Of a stretch of 64,000 nucleotides of DNA, positions 47,801 to 61,225 are shown one piece after another. Numbering within the stretch: position 1 is the first letter of the stretch; each line of letters begins with the position of its first letter. The position numbers were made by a program, and so were the translations under genes. The notes beneath the pieces were generated by a model, which made no database searches, was not told the DNA's origin, and saw only the letters and a program-made list of their open reading frames with translations. Origin of the DNA: Taenia hydatigena (Eukaryota > Platyhelminthes > Cestoda > Cyclophyllidea > Taeniidae); assembly GCA_036345935.2 (NCBI GenBank), contig JADWOT020000006.1, forward strand, positions 7,662,519-7,726,518, in the 5' to 3' direction.

Positions 47801-50800
47801 TCCTTATGTTGATGGTAACTATGTTTACTACCAACTTGTCAGATTGTATGATCGCATAATTGCACTCCCAATTCAATAAGCCTTCCGCTTGGGTCGTGTT
47901 TTCCCCACTTTAACCGGCACATACTGGGCTCTTTGTCTGTTGATCGGTCGCCTCGGCGGAATAGTTAGTTGATAAAATTAACACTCCTTTCCCCTCTCCC
48001 CCTCCTTCTATAAATCCACACCTAAAGTCGTTTTTTAAAACGATGGGTAGAAATAGTGCCGGGTTGTGCAATTTTCTCGTGCTAATAATCTTAAAAATGT
48101 AAATGCCCTATTATGCAACTAGCCAAGATGCGTACGTCTTCCTGCTAATTGCGAAATAAAATATGATTGTCATCTTTTATTAACCCTACATGAAGATAAT
48201 TTATCTCGGCAATTTTGGAACAGAAATAAACTGTAGGTATTTTTGGTGTTTTTGGGAAGAAATACTGATAATTGATTACCATAAGTGCAAAAATGATGAC
48301 TACTAATTGCCACCGGTTTTGTAAGAATGGTTGAGCTTTTAGTGTGGGTTCTGCCAATCGGTCTAATGACCGAAAGCACACACTGGCACAAAAGCAAGCC
48401 GTAGAGCAATAGCTTCGGCCATCCGTATGCAATCCCCAGACCGCGAGAGGTCAAGCCCACGGCTGGCACTTAAAACCCGTCTGTTGTACGCGACACCTTC
48501 CACTGTGAGCATTGACGGATGGAGATCCTGAAAATACAAAACATCATAACATTTGAAACAGTCAGTTGAAAAGGTCTTTCCAATTAGATTGGCGACTTTT
48601 CGTGCAAAAAGCTAACAGCAACTCCATACATACGCACAGTGAAAATGGGTTTTATTAGTGCACCAACATTCAATCAGTGAGGTAATTAAAGCCTCACTTT
48701 GGCTATAACGTTTGAAACTTAAGATATTTCTACCATTGTCTTCATGACTAAGCTTGTGAGGCAACTTCAAATCTAGCGACTCCACTTGCATAGTACAGAT
48801 GTCGAAATCGGTAGGCAGTTCAGTTGACTTCATTCTCCCACTTCCAAACTTTGACATTAATATTCATTTTTTATGCCATCGCTTGTTGTCATGCTCAAAA
48901 TTTTCAGCAATCCACGGCAAGCGCATACAGCACACTCGCGACCCCATTTATTGTCCAGCGTTTTACATGAGTTGCTAAGATTATCTTTATTTTCTCTTGC
49001 AAAGCCGAAACGTAGCAAAGGCCTGACAGGTTACCAAGAGAGATCACTACGGATACTACAACCACTTAAACACTTTAGAATGTTCTTTAAGGTTCATATA
49101 TTTATTTAGTGCCTCGTGATTAATGATAGTGACATACAAACTGCATGTGTAACGAATGGCGTAAAAGATTGCATTGGCTTGTTTTCTATGATGATTTTAC
49201 TTCGTAGTAGGCAAAACTTATTGTGTTTTGAGTAAAACGCTGACTTAGGGCCAAATGTCAATCAGAAACAATCGGCGAAATTTGGATGTATGCTAGCACA
49301 TCCAAGGTAAAAAAGCCAGGGTTTCATGGTGATTTTTACTAACATTGCGTTTAATTGTGTACGAAATGCAATGATTTTCGTGATCCCCGATGTCAGCAAT
49401 GTTCTCGTGCCCACTCCATTGAGACTTGCGTGTTCTACCTCCACAACTGATCCTCCCTCGTACTCATTGCACGCATATGCGATCTGTTAAGGAAGAGCTA
49501 AGTGTAAAGGTGACTGGCATTTTCTCAGTTAATTTAAGATCAAAAGGTAAGAGGACACTGTTTAGTCGGAACCAATGACCCAAACTACTTTACTCCCCAC
49601 AGCCTCTTCCTTGCATAATAAAATAGCTCATTTAAAACTTCCTGAGGCTACATCAACCCTGAATTGGTGGAATCTGAGAGTGAATTCATTACTCCACTTT
49701 GCACTCAATCGTCACACTCTTCCTTTTACCCTCATAGAGTGAAGCACACAACTTATCCAAGGCATTTAAGAGGACATCCGAAAGTAGCAAATTGGCCATT
49801 ATCCGAACACCCTGCCTATGTGGAAGAAACACAGGCAGCCATGTAAACATTAGTCGGTTCCTAAAGGTCACTCATTCGCATTTATGGAGCCCTGGCATTG
49901 GCACGACTATTTTGAAAAACTGCGTAACATTTATTTGGGAATCTAGGAAGCAAAAAAATTACCCCTTCTGAAGATGGAAAGTGCGAATGAGACTCATGGA
50001 ATAAGAGGGGTCTTGTAGTGCTTGATTGTTACCATAATTAGCAATGCTGAGCTAATTATATTTTATGACAAAGATTACGATACATCGCACCAGTATCAGC
50101 TGTATTGTAGCAAAAAACGTCTCAGAAGATTTGAATTTCTTTAATAAACTTGTCCGTGTGCGTCAATGGTCGGCAATGAAGTCTTCACAATCATTCCAAT
50201 TGTTCATTACCCAGCTCACCACTTAATTATGAGTGGTACTGAGGTCGTGCCATGCGTAAAGAGTTTGCAATAATTCTCCCTTTTTTCCCCAGCGTAAAAA
50301 AAGCATTAATAAGTGTATTTGGAAAACGAAAATCCCATTCATTGAAGCTCCATTTGATGCGTACTTTAATGAAATTTATAATTTAACAAAACGGTGTCAT
50401 TGAGATTTGTAAAAGAGCAAATCCAACTACTGAGACGATTCAAAACAACATTTCTTGATTCACTTCATTCCCGCATCACGTCACGGCTTTCTCTTGCAAG
50501 AAATAGGCGAATTTGGAGTCTAGTATGTCATGCTAAGGCCCATGTTTATTGGCCTTCATGCGGCCCATGGCAAACAAAGCGATGTATACATCAATCAAAA
50601 AACAAACTTTTCATCGCAGCCATACTCTCGACCTTGGGTTTCTGACTGACGCCTTTCAAAGTAGGTCACACAACCACGGAGGTGCACAAGAGGCGCATGC
50701 ATTCACGCAAACGCTAAAAAAATGAAACGGCATTCCTCGCGGCTGCAGTATGTTACGTGGTAAAGCTGGCGCTGTACAATGTATTATTTTGAAATGCAAG

Positions 50801-52990
50801 GTAAAAAACTTAGATTGCAAGCTTTTAAGTCGTAAGTATCTCCCAATATGGTCTCCGATTTCGATTTAAAGGACAAATGCCGTAATAATTTAAGGATAAT
50901 CTCTCACACATCTAGAATGTAATGGAATGTTCTATTTTCCCGTGAACTGCCTCTGTGCTTATTTAATCACATCCTTTTACAGAACGGCTGGAAATTTATC
51001 AAAGTACAGTACTGCCCTTGTAAACTCATTATTTACTGTGGTGATTGCCGCAACACCTGATTTTTCATTCCTCCTTTTGCTGCTATGCATTACCGGCCGT
51101 ACTAATCGCATATCGTTAAGACTCGATCATGACGGAGTTTAACTAGCCCTGAGAATGAGGCTCGCTATTTTTTTGTGGCGGCATTACGCTAAGGATATTA
51201 TACCGACGGATCGGCATAGTACTTCGGAATGTTGCGCTCCCTAATTCGTACATCCAGGACAGTGCTGGATGCGTGTGCAGGGGGTTGAACAGGCGTAGCA
51301 TCAGCGCCGGAAGCGCGTGTCGCCGCGCCTCTATCGATTGCCCGCGCCGCACTGCGCACCGCGCGCCGCGTACCGAGGGCCGCGAAGGCAACTCGCTCGT
51401 GTATTGCGTCTTGCCACTGCTCTTCTCACGACTTCCACCTGTCCTCAAGTACTTCCTGGAGGTGAATTTGTAATTGGAGATAAGGGCCTTCAGGCACAAA
51501 GCCTACGCACTTCACTTCGCTTACATCCCTTTTGGTTAGTAATTGCCACCTACATTTTGAATTAGAGGCACAACTAATTGTACAATTCGAAAACGACTTG
51601 TCTTTAAACAGTTTGTTCGTAAAATCAAGTCAGTATTCGCTCAGATACTTTAAATCTTGTATGCTTCGCACGGAGTTCGAAACCATATTTAAACAAAAGT
51701 TGGTATTGCCGAAGGTTTTGTAGCCTGTTTTGGGAATGAGGTCAGCAGTTGGTGCTGCTTAAAAGCACCGATCCTTTTATTTGTATTGCATTCAAAGCCA
51801 ATTTTTAAGCATTAATAAAACTGCTTCCTAGAGAATGCATGTCTGGTTGCAATCCTCCCATTTTTGAAGAGGGCAACACCACCGGCGTGTGAGGCGGTGT
51901 CACTAAAATTGCAGTGGCAAGTTGCCCACTTGAAATTGGGGCGTGGCTTGAGAAGTGAAACAAACGCCCATTTGCCAAGCAGCATTATGCAATCCTCCAG
52001 TTTCCGGCAACACGCGTATTCACTAAATTACAATGGAAAGCTTGACTCAATCACTAATCAACTTTTCAATCAAAGGTTCTTATTACCCGAAAGTCATTAA
52101 AACTAACCTCATCCCTCAACTTTATGCGTTCAAAATAAACATCATGACTTTCAAGTAAGATGCAATGTTTTTTCACAGCAATGCAAAATACATACATAAC
52201 TTCGATTCCAATTTTTGTTGGGATCCATCTATGCACAAAATATTTTCTGCTAATAAAATTTGATCAACTTTTTGCTTGAACGTCAATCAAATTGTAGCCT
52301 TATTATATTACTCAAAAACGAAATTTACACATAAAATAAATCGCTTCGTCGATTATTCCTTCCAGGCGCATACCGAAGAAGAAAATAATTAATTTTGGCT
52401 CTACCACAATTGTGTGAAATTCGCGCAGTATTAACGGCATTACATGCTATGCGGTGTGTTACCTTTTATTACCGGTGATGCTGTGTTCTCAGAATTTCCC
52501 TCAAAGCCTTATGTTTAAAATTTCCTCCTTTGAGCAATGGAACAGCGTTTACTGTGTTACTTTAACGTATTTTCCATTGGTCTGACAGTTTTTAAAAGTG
52601 CTGAAGTCTTGATTGCGAGCCAATTAACTTTAATGTGAATATTCTGACAACGTCAAATTAATTAATGGCTCCTTTTCTAGGTCCAATGGAGTAATTCTGC
52701 GGGTTAAGTCCACGCGTTCAGCTCCACTACAAAACATTTTTAGCGTATCATCTAGCAGGAAGAAATGAACACATAAACACGTACATTCGAATCCACAGGT
52801 AGGAATGAAGATAGAGGATTTCGCACAACCAAAATTGGACTTTCCTCCGAAGGTTAACTCAGGGTGTAGAGTGGTTTATATTTTGCTGCCAAATTCGCGT
52901 AAGTAGCAGGGATCAGACACAGTTTCAAATAAAAAAAATCGTATAAACTAATCAGGACTCATAGTCAGGGTGAGTCGAAATGCAGTCGGC
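44862..52990. other. long intergenic stretch, one GC-rich island
   Basis: Predominantly AT-rich with short frames only. The exception is 51260-51475, which is strikingly GC- and CpG-rich with a possible acceptor (GTGTGCAG) at its left and a possible GTGAAT donor at its right. The plus-strand frame ending SLVYCVLPLLFSRLPPVLKY could be an exon, but no family is recognised. No exonuclease domain for the Egalitarian-like gene was found here. Confidence 0.4.
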
Positions 52991-53130
52991 AATCCTTGCA
53001 ACACTTGTTTTTTTTTAAATGCACCTTCTGGGCGAGAGGTGGGAGGACATTCAAATCTCGTTCTGGGGGAGCAGGTTGATTCCTCTGACGCCGACAGCAC
53101 CATCCCATAATCCCCTTCTAATACGCTATC
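52990..53130 (+). mobile_element. fragment of the gypsy 5' leader
   Basis: TTTAAATGCACCTTCTGGGC followed by GAGAGGTGGGAGGACATTC, and GGGGGAGCAGGTTGATTCC, match the leader segment seen upstream of the gag starts at 34461 (+) and 12365 (-). No gag codons follow, so it is a short remnant. Confidence 0.4.
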
Positions 53131-55559
53131 TACCCACCATTTGGGCTAACATAACAAAAAATTGTCCTCTCGCCTAAGAGGCACATTTAATGAAGCATAA
53201 GTATTACAACCCTTTCGTTAAAAATTTATTTTTATTCCGGATTAAATTCTAGCCCTTTAGCAACAAATAAAAAGGCGAATGTGAAGAAGTGGAGACGCAA
53301 CTTTCATCGTTTCCTACCGCATATAAATATCCTCACTAACCTGACTGTAGCACATAATGGGCGAGGTGTGTCCATTTGGTTTCAATCTCCCCGTCGTTAC
53401 GCGCATAGCTTCCGTTCGTTGCTATAGCACCGGCAATCGCTTCTCTCCTCCGTTTGACAAATTTCTGTTGTGACTAATGCCGTGACTATCTTGGGTGTAG
53501 CCCCAAGCGGGGATAGTAATAAAGTCCGGATTCTAACCAGACTTCCTGCCATATTCTACCCTCAGAATATGTATGAGAATAGGGTCGCTGGCAAAAGATA
53601 TGAACATCATTTCAATTACGTTTTTGAAGGACTGTTTTCTGCTAGAACATAATGCGCTTCAAGTAACTTCGGCCCAGCGATACGTTACTCGCCCATTTGA
53701 ATTCCCTCGCCTTATTTTCCAAAGAGACGCTGAAATTAAGGCGCAGCACCAAGTCAGCAAACTTTTTTTGCTAAACACCGCTGTCGTTTTATAAGAAATC
53801 AGTGCGAGTGTGAAGCTTAAGGGCTAAAGTATACCATCCTCAGGTCGCGTTCTCTCATGTAATTATTAAAGTATGCCATGACTTGAAGAGACCATATGTA
53901 TTAATCTTCATCGAGGTCACTGGGACAACTGTTTATATTACTCTCGAGAAGCCATCGCCTCGTTGATATTTTAGTCAAAACTATTGAAAACGGCATTACC
54001 TTGACATCGATATTTTTTATTTTGACGTAAAAAGTAGTTGAATATGTAATCGACCAGCGAAGCAGTGTGCAACATCTCTTGTCAGGACCAAATTTAATCC
54101 ACAAATATAGCTTTTGAGGGAGATAAATGAATCAAAAGCAATCAGCCAGCATGATGAAATGCTAATCAGGAACCACGTTTACGTTCGCCAAAATCATTCA
54201 CCACCTTTGCTTTAGCAGGCATGCAGCTGCACGAAAAATGTTTAAATCGTTTAAAGGAACGTGTTAATAAAAAAGGTTGTAAATTTTCCATCAAAATTGC
54301 ACAACATTGACCAACCTTAGCAAATTTCTAGCACACGACGATGATTGCAGAAAGTTCTAATTAAAAAAGGACAATCTTCTGTTCCCAACCTGTTTAGGGA
54401 CCCTGCACTATTTTGGACCAGAATTAGACGCTGCTTGAACCTTTTTCATTTGAAGGCGGTAGCATTCTATCACGAACGGTGCACAGAAAGCCATCATGGC
54501 ATGACCTTTGATCAAGCCACAACATGCGCCCTCGAGCATAAAAGCACATGTTGAAATTAAAAAAGCAAATCATCCAAAGGCTGTAGTTAAATACATTTCA
54601 AAGGCATTCGCCGTGGGGTGATAAGCTTTGATTGAAGGGGTCAAAAACGCAGATAAGTTAGATGTGTAAGTTAAAACATTAATGAAAGGCAGGAACTTTA
54701 ATGCACATCCCATATTCCATTTTGGTAAAAAGATTGTAGCTTGCAAAACCCTCATCAAGGAGTCATACTATGAGGTCAGCTTGTTGACAGATGTCCGATT
54801 TTCCTTCCCATTTTGTGCGTCCTTAATTGCACTTGGAAGTTTTTACAAATTACTTCTTAGCATTCTGATTCGAAAAAGCACCGCATTACCACATACACGT
54901 TACAATGTGTATGTAAAGACAATGCTGTTTCGTCTCTTATAATTGCTGATTCGCCGTGAGCATCAAATTTTTCTTTTTAAATGTTCAAATCATTTTTTCG
55001 CCATCATAGATGCAGAAGCAGGCAACCACTGATCTAAATGCCTGAAGAAATCTACCAAAGTCATGTCTTCTAATTTGCAAAGCAACGTTTGAAGCTTAAC
55101 GGTTTGGAATTTACAAGACCAATCACCTACATTATAAAGAATAACACGCTGAGTCATTGACAGATTTCAACATAGTTCATTTAAAATACGTGAAAAGGGC
55201 AGCATTTATGACAGGCTCATTAAAAACTTACTTGGTTTTCTGAATATCAGAAAAGTGACCCCCTTTTTTGGAATGTCATAACATCGTTATACTTTGGATC
55301 GAAACGTCTTCTAATGACTAATGAGGCATTTTCGAAACAGAGAATTTCACTAACTCATTCCTTATTATAACTTCCGATTAATTCATTGGCTGACCCAATT
55401 CAAGACTTAGGATAAACCCATCTTGAGCACAAATTTAAGATGCCGTGTATTCAGCGTAAGCAGGTCAAAAATGCTGTCAAAACTCTTTGGTAAAATGTAA
55501 AACAAACCAAACACAAAAAGGCACAGGAACGCTAAAAGGATAGCGGAGTGTTGAAAAAT
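53131..55559. other. intergenic, nothing recognised
   Basis: AT-rich, short frames only; no LTR copy and no splice-supported exon. Confidence 0.45.
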
Positions 55560-58500
55560 TTACTCTAACGTAAGTATATTCGAGTAGTAGGATTTGCACT
55601 CATCCGGTGTGTCCCATATGGGGTGCCGTAATACTCCAGAGGTTAAGAGATCATCCAAATCACCCTCCACATCCAACTCTAACTCCAGCTGGCGCCGAGA
55701 TGGACACCTCCAACGGGAAGCGTCCAGATCAACCTCATCACTTCTGCCTCTGTCTCCTTCGAAGAGACCAGGCGGTGTCTTGCCCAGCCTCATTTTATGC
55801 TGACACGGGTGGTAGAGTACTGCATCGAACACTCCCCTGGGCACCTCTGCCACCGCGGGGGGGCTGATTTGCGGTAGAAGGCCGATGCGAAATGGAGTTA
55901 CTGGTCGGGAGGTATATCCATTGCGCGCGGGTGAAAAAAACTCACCCGAAATTGGGGTCCTGCGCGGAACAACGGTCGTCTGTAGGCAAAAAAAATAAAA
56001 GTTACCATTAGTTTCAGCAATGCTACGGTTCCGATTTGAGGTTTGAACTGTATCTTTCTAACCACACCTTCCATAAATCCAGCCTTTTTGCAGGTCACTA
56101 GTGAACCTACCAGTCCCATTTTGGCGTCCTTTGAGATAATTTTGAGGCAACACACAAAAGGACCGCTTAAAGTAATAGGAAATCACCTACATTATAAAGA
56201 ATAATTTGTAATCATATCTTGTGCTTGCACAAATCGGAACGTGGTGTCAAAGCCTCAGTGTATGCAGAAAACAAAAAGATTTTTGCTCAAATAGAATCTC
56301 CAAAAAGTAAGTAATTACACCGCAAGTCAATTATAATTATTTTTCGAAAAGGCACGATAAAGCTGCTAATTGCTGACAAATCTAGTACTAATCCATTAAC
56401 AATAGCGGCAGCATGAAGTGCTTAACTTCATTTATGAGTATGCAAAAAAAGAATTAAAAAAGGGCTTTTACGGGGAGAATTTCAGGGCACGACAAAGCAC
56501 ACGCAAATAAACCCTTATGTGATTATGAATATAGCAACACATTTAAAGGAAGCCGGGAAGTTGAAGACTTGTTATACACCTCAATTATCGTATTTTAAGC
56601 CTCCCCCGGATTAACGAGATAACAACAATAAACTTACTGAATCCGTTTTTGAACAACTTGTGGGGGTGCGCAGCACTCTATGTTGCAAAGGAAGCCTGCT
56701 TATGATAGGTGATTGAGGAGTTTCCCGACAAGCATTGCTGGCATTCTGCAGCATTTTCACTACTTCCCAGCTGATGGCGGTCCTGAAAGTATGCAGACGC
56801 TGAAGCACAGTATCTAGAAACCGCGTGTTCTTGTCTCCGTAGGTCACCTCGGGATCAATAAAACACGGCTCTACGGCCAACCACTCGGAGATTATTTCAA
56901 CGGCTTGGAAAATAACACGATCTCTTTTCTCGCTATCCGTCAGTTTTGGTGATTGCGATGTTATTGCTGCAGCGGATTTGCGATCCTGCAAATGTGCTGC
57001 TGGCGGCTTCGGCAGCTTTGGAAGTTTTGAAGATGGAAGCGGTGGTGCCTCGTCGTGTGGGAGGGCATCACTAAAGAGATCGGTGCAGGAATTCAAAGCA
57101 TCATCACATAACTTAAATAGCACAACTCCCATATTGCAAGCTATACTATAATTTAGAAATGATATGTTTAAGAAGTAAATAAAGTGAAAAGGGCAATTCT
57201 AAGGGCTAAAATGCTTTATGAATTGGGATGTAACCGAAACTAATTTATGACGATTTATGAACCATAAACCAGAAGAGCTGAGGTGGATGGTTTATTGGAC
57301 GTTTTTTACAGTTAGCTATTTGTGCTGAGGGGATGGGTTAAGCCCTTGACGGCAGGAAATGCTACTATACCAATTGAGTAGACATATCGTTGGCAATTAA
57401 ATACTTACGTTCTCGACAAGTATACAGAAACACCATGGTGTGGTTTTTACTCAAAAACGCTTCTTTGGCGCGGAACATCAATCTATTGACATTTTGGGCT
57501 AAGAAGGGGCAAGAATGCATGGAGTTGAGGCCCGCCAAGATTATTTATTACCTTTCCAATTCACAGCATTAGCAGTAATGCATTTATTCATTAGAATTTA
57601 CACTCTAGAGTCATGATATCATGCTCTTTCTCCTTTGATAAAATGTTTAATGTTTTATTGCTTCGCTCTAATTTTAAATGAAGTGGAACTGATTTTTACA
57701 TTCTTGCATAAAAGCTAAGAAAGTTTGCTCCCTGTTTCATCCAATGTCGCTGTGAATCAGACATTCCAGCCATATAATACGATAAGTCCCTTGTTCATTC
57801 TCATCCAAGAAGTTCAATAGAAATTTCTTAGGCTAAGGTTGTGCGCCCGTAGTCCCTTGGCTTAAAGATCCATCACACGCCATGCTATAATGAATCACGA
57901 CAGAATCTTTAGCATAAAATTATTGCTTGCAACTTACTTGTAAATAAATTTGGACGCCTTATGGCCACTGGGCAAGAGAGTGAGGCTAATTCTGTCCACT
58001 CTGTTCTTGTGAGTGCCTTCAACATTGCGATGATTGTGGAATTCCTGGTGCATCACACGATTCTGTTTGTCTACGAGTAAACATGACAATTATGATGGGA
58101 GGCAACGACCCGCACTAACTCTTTTTCCATAACTCTTTGATTTAAAATGGATTTTGTCGACCAAATACGGCAAACTGCAATATTTAAAAGTTTTTTGTGT
58201 TTTTTCGACTGAAAATACATTATTTTAAACTTAAAGTGAGCTATGGAGATCAAAAGATTTTTTCTTGAGGATCCTGTTTCTTGAGCAAAATCAAAATTAA
58301 CCAGTAGTATCATGGACCATGATTTCTCCCAAATAGGAGTTTGGAGGCCGATACCAATTGTCAACCGGAATGACAGCTTGCACCAGTACTTGGGGATGGC
58401 AGATAGAACTGAAGAGCTCACTCAAGATATACATGATTGGACGCTCGACAGGACTGCGGATAGCTGCGTTTGCGAGAGCCTTTTTTTGTTTATCCTCATA

Positions 58501-59423
58501 CCGACGTCGTTTAATCTCCAGGATCTTTAATTGGTTCATGTCCAAACCGCCGGTCTGTGGGATCTATGTGTAGAAGTGAGTACTTGGTGAGTTAACAGTC
58601 AGCATAATCCGTCAGATCCACCCTTTTTCTATCAAATAATGGTTTTTCCAAAGAAAGTTAACCACAACTTTCTACCAACTGCATAACGAAGACAAGGGAA
58701 ACAGAGAGCATAGAGCGAAATACATAGTTGAAACAGTTACTTATGACTTAGTCACCATCATTATAGGAAACCAATTTGATACCACTTAACACCCCCCAAA
58801 CACCACATGCATGGCTAAAACGGCATTAATTGCCCATCTATAACACGTCAACTTTGCAATCCGCATCCATCGACCGCAAAACTTTTTTTGTGTTTCAAGC
58901 TCCTTCTTGTGATAACTGGGATTCAATTCTAGCCACTCACCTCACAACTCATTTAAAAACTTGTTATCTTCAGACTTAGACTCGCGCAGGCTAATCATTT
59001 CACAAACCATTGCAACATCCCTCGTTGACCTTGCTGTAACATCGACTAGCTAAAATTGAATGGCCTGGTAGATGGTCACCACTGCATCTGTCAATTGTTT
59101 CTTTAATGTCTCACAAGGCCATGAAGTTGGAGTTGGCTAGCGTAGGCAAAATCGGTGGATTAGCCTCCACCGGATATACATTCCTATAGCTTTTATCTGA
59201 TTTGCTATCTGCAATGTCATGCATTCGAACAACAATGTGCCCAACTTTCCGCGGCAGAACAAAGCAGAAATGGCGACGCAAGACAGCAAACACCCTGATC
59301 AACCACTCAGGAGTTGCAATTGGACCGATGGACATGCGCTCTTCCCTGAGAGCATTTGTGAATACCGCCCACTCACGGACCCTTCCAATCCGCGATAGCA
59401 ACAGGTGACACGTAAGGGAACAA
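55560..59423 (-). CDS. unrecognised multi-exon gene, partial at the 5' end
   Basis: Four exons join in phase: 59423-59180, 58554-58355, 57145-56638, 55979-55560 (TAA), giving at least 457 codons. Acceptors are strong (CGGCTTCTAG, GATCCCACAG, AAATTATAG, TTTGCCTACAG); donors are GTATAT, GTATCG, GTAAGT. The protein begins with a helical region (SRIGRVREWAVF ... TPEWLIRVFAVLRRHF), then a basic coiled stretch (EIKRRRYEDKQKKALANAA) and a second helical region (MGVVLFKLCDDALNSCTDLF). A Pro/Lys-rich linker follows, then a further helical block (VIFQAVEIISEWLAVEPCF), and a C-terminal tail with several S/T-P sites (RRTPISG, SPARNG, RPVTPF). No family recognised. The initiating exon should lie between 59423 and the end of SPCS2 at 59893, or the exon at 57132 (ATG) may start a shorter form. 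Confidence 0.6.
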
Positions 59424-59892
59424 CTAGAAGCCGAGATTAAGAAAGATGAAAAAGTCTCTCTTCAGTATGGCAGTATAATGTTTGGTTTGCGTCTTGACGC
59501 TACAGCTAACTGAATCACTCAAAGGTTGGGACTTAATTAGCAGATTTCACTTGGCTTACTAAATGCTTGATTTTAGAAAGTACTAACACTCCCAACATAG
59601 TATTTTCAGGCTTCCAGGAAAAGGAAAAACTGCAAAATTTCAGAAACAAAAAAATCATTGTTTAAACAAACGAACAACTAGAAACGCAGCCAGATTAGGG
59701 AAATAAAAGCGAAATTAATGAATGCTCATAAGACGTTATCTAGATAAGCAACGATTTGCTAGAACTAAACCACCAAGAACAACAAACACAAAGACAGCCC
59801 AAAAGTTAATTCATTTGCGCACAAGTTGTCACAGTAGATAACAGGGATCAATACCAATACCAAAGTCAGGGCAACTTCTTCGTAAAAAGAAG

Positions 59893-60790
59893 TCACTGTT
59901 CCTTTTTCGAGGTAACTTCCTTGCAAACACTCAGTATGAACGATTCGAGCTGGGAGCTGCACAATCTACCCCTTTCATCAAAAAAGCAGTCAATGGTTTT
60001 AACGACTTCAACTGTTGATTGATTGTTAGTGGTTCCATCGAGGTAAGTGAGGATTAGACGATAGTCTGGACTGTACCTAAACGAGTTAATGAAGAAAAAA
60101 TAGAAAACTTTTTAATTTGAGATGCAAAGGTCCACTTATTTGGAGGGTCAAGACCTGCTTTGTCTGGCTGAATTCCAACGAAAAATATGTTTCCTTCAAC
60201 GAAGTATGCATGCCAAGAAAGAATCGATGTGCTAATAAAATACCTTTTTTGGGTCAAGGACCGAAATAGATAAAGAAAAGGCGTAAAATCGGGCAAAGTA
60301 CAAGTAACATTTTCATAGCAGGCATATGAATTTGAGGAGAACCTTTCAAATACTAAGGCCAAAGGTGAATCCAAACAATTAATCGATGAATGCACAGAAG
60401 GCACTGTATGAATAAAGCTATGCAAATAGGATAGGCCCATCCCACAGCAATTTTAAGTAAGCAATGAGTGGGAAGGAACTCATTATTCTTAAAAGGATAC
60501 GACACAATGCAGACAATGAGAACGTGACGAGACTCCGGATAGGGACAAAGGTAATCATAAACTAATGCAATAACAGTGAAGAGTACAGAGGCAGTGCATA
60601 ACATCAGCCTGGTATCAATCAGACGAAAGTTCTCACGAAGTCCATAATGTGATTTCATTATCTAAAGGTGGTTAACAGACCCAAGACAAACCTCCTTCGT
60701 CATATCATCTAGGGCGTGCTTTGCAGCATTGACATCCCACTTATTAATAGTGATCTCATTGTAACCAGAAACAACCACGTCCTTAGCCAT
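59893..60790 (-). CDS. SPCS2: signal peptidase complex subunit 2
   Basis: Exon 1 60790-60692, exon 2 60661 to about 60500, exon 3 60231-60109, exon 4 60076-59893 (TGA). Introns 1 and 3 are 30 and 32 bp and join cleanly in phase. Exon 1-2 gives KWDVNAAKHALDDMTKE, then ENFRLIDTRL, TM1 (LFTVIALVYDYLCPYPESR) and VLIVCIVSY. Exon 3 gives GNIFFVGIQPDKAGLDP and exon 4 YSPDYRLILTYLDG, all in the order of human SPCS2. The join between exons 2 and 3, which should encode the start of TM2, is not resolved; a mini-exon may lie in 60500-60232. SPCS2 is an ER membrane subunit of the complex that removes signal peptides from secretory proteins. A degenerate LTR lies about 270 bp upstream. Confidence 0.9.
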
Positions 60791-61048
60791 TGCAAACAGT
60801 GTTAAATCCTCGCCGTTGATGAGGGGTTGTATGAACAACGACTAAATTATCACATAAATTAAAGCATCTTTTAGCCTAAAAAATACACCTTTATTCGCAT
60901 AAAACCTATTAGGTGCTTTAGCGGTGTTCAAAAAACAATCATCCGGACATAACTTCGAGATGATCATACAGCCTCGCTGTGAATGTGACACAGTTGGAAT
61001 CACAAGGAACAAACCAAAACATGGAGATTAAGCAACATCGTAATGCAT

Positions 61049-61225
61049 GTATAATGCAACATATTTTTGCTTGCGTAACTTTCGGTTTCGGTTACGAACC
61101 AGGCTGGCCATACTGCCCTCGCCTGGTAAACTGGCATCTGGGCCATACCATTAGCCCCTTCATCTTTCTGCTCCGCTCGAGTATTTTGTTATTTCTTGTC
61201 GCACCAACTCTTAGGACGCTGTATA
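61049..61225 (+). mobile_element. degenerate solo LTR of the TRIM-like family
   Basis: Matches in order: TTTCGGTTTCGGTTACG, AGGCTGGCCATACTGCCCT, GGCATCTGGGCCATACCA, CTCGAGTATTTTG and TTAGGACGCTGTA. It lies between SPCS2 (-) and the ubiquitin-eL40 gene (+), about 820 bp before the latter's ATG. Confidence 0.6.

Noticed and set aside
59111..59401. The minus-strand frame as a transposase fragment
   Set aside because: It joins in phase to three further exons with good splice sites and has no transposase catalytic motif.
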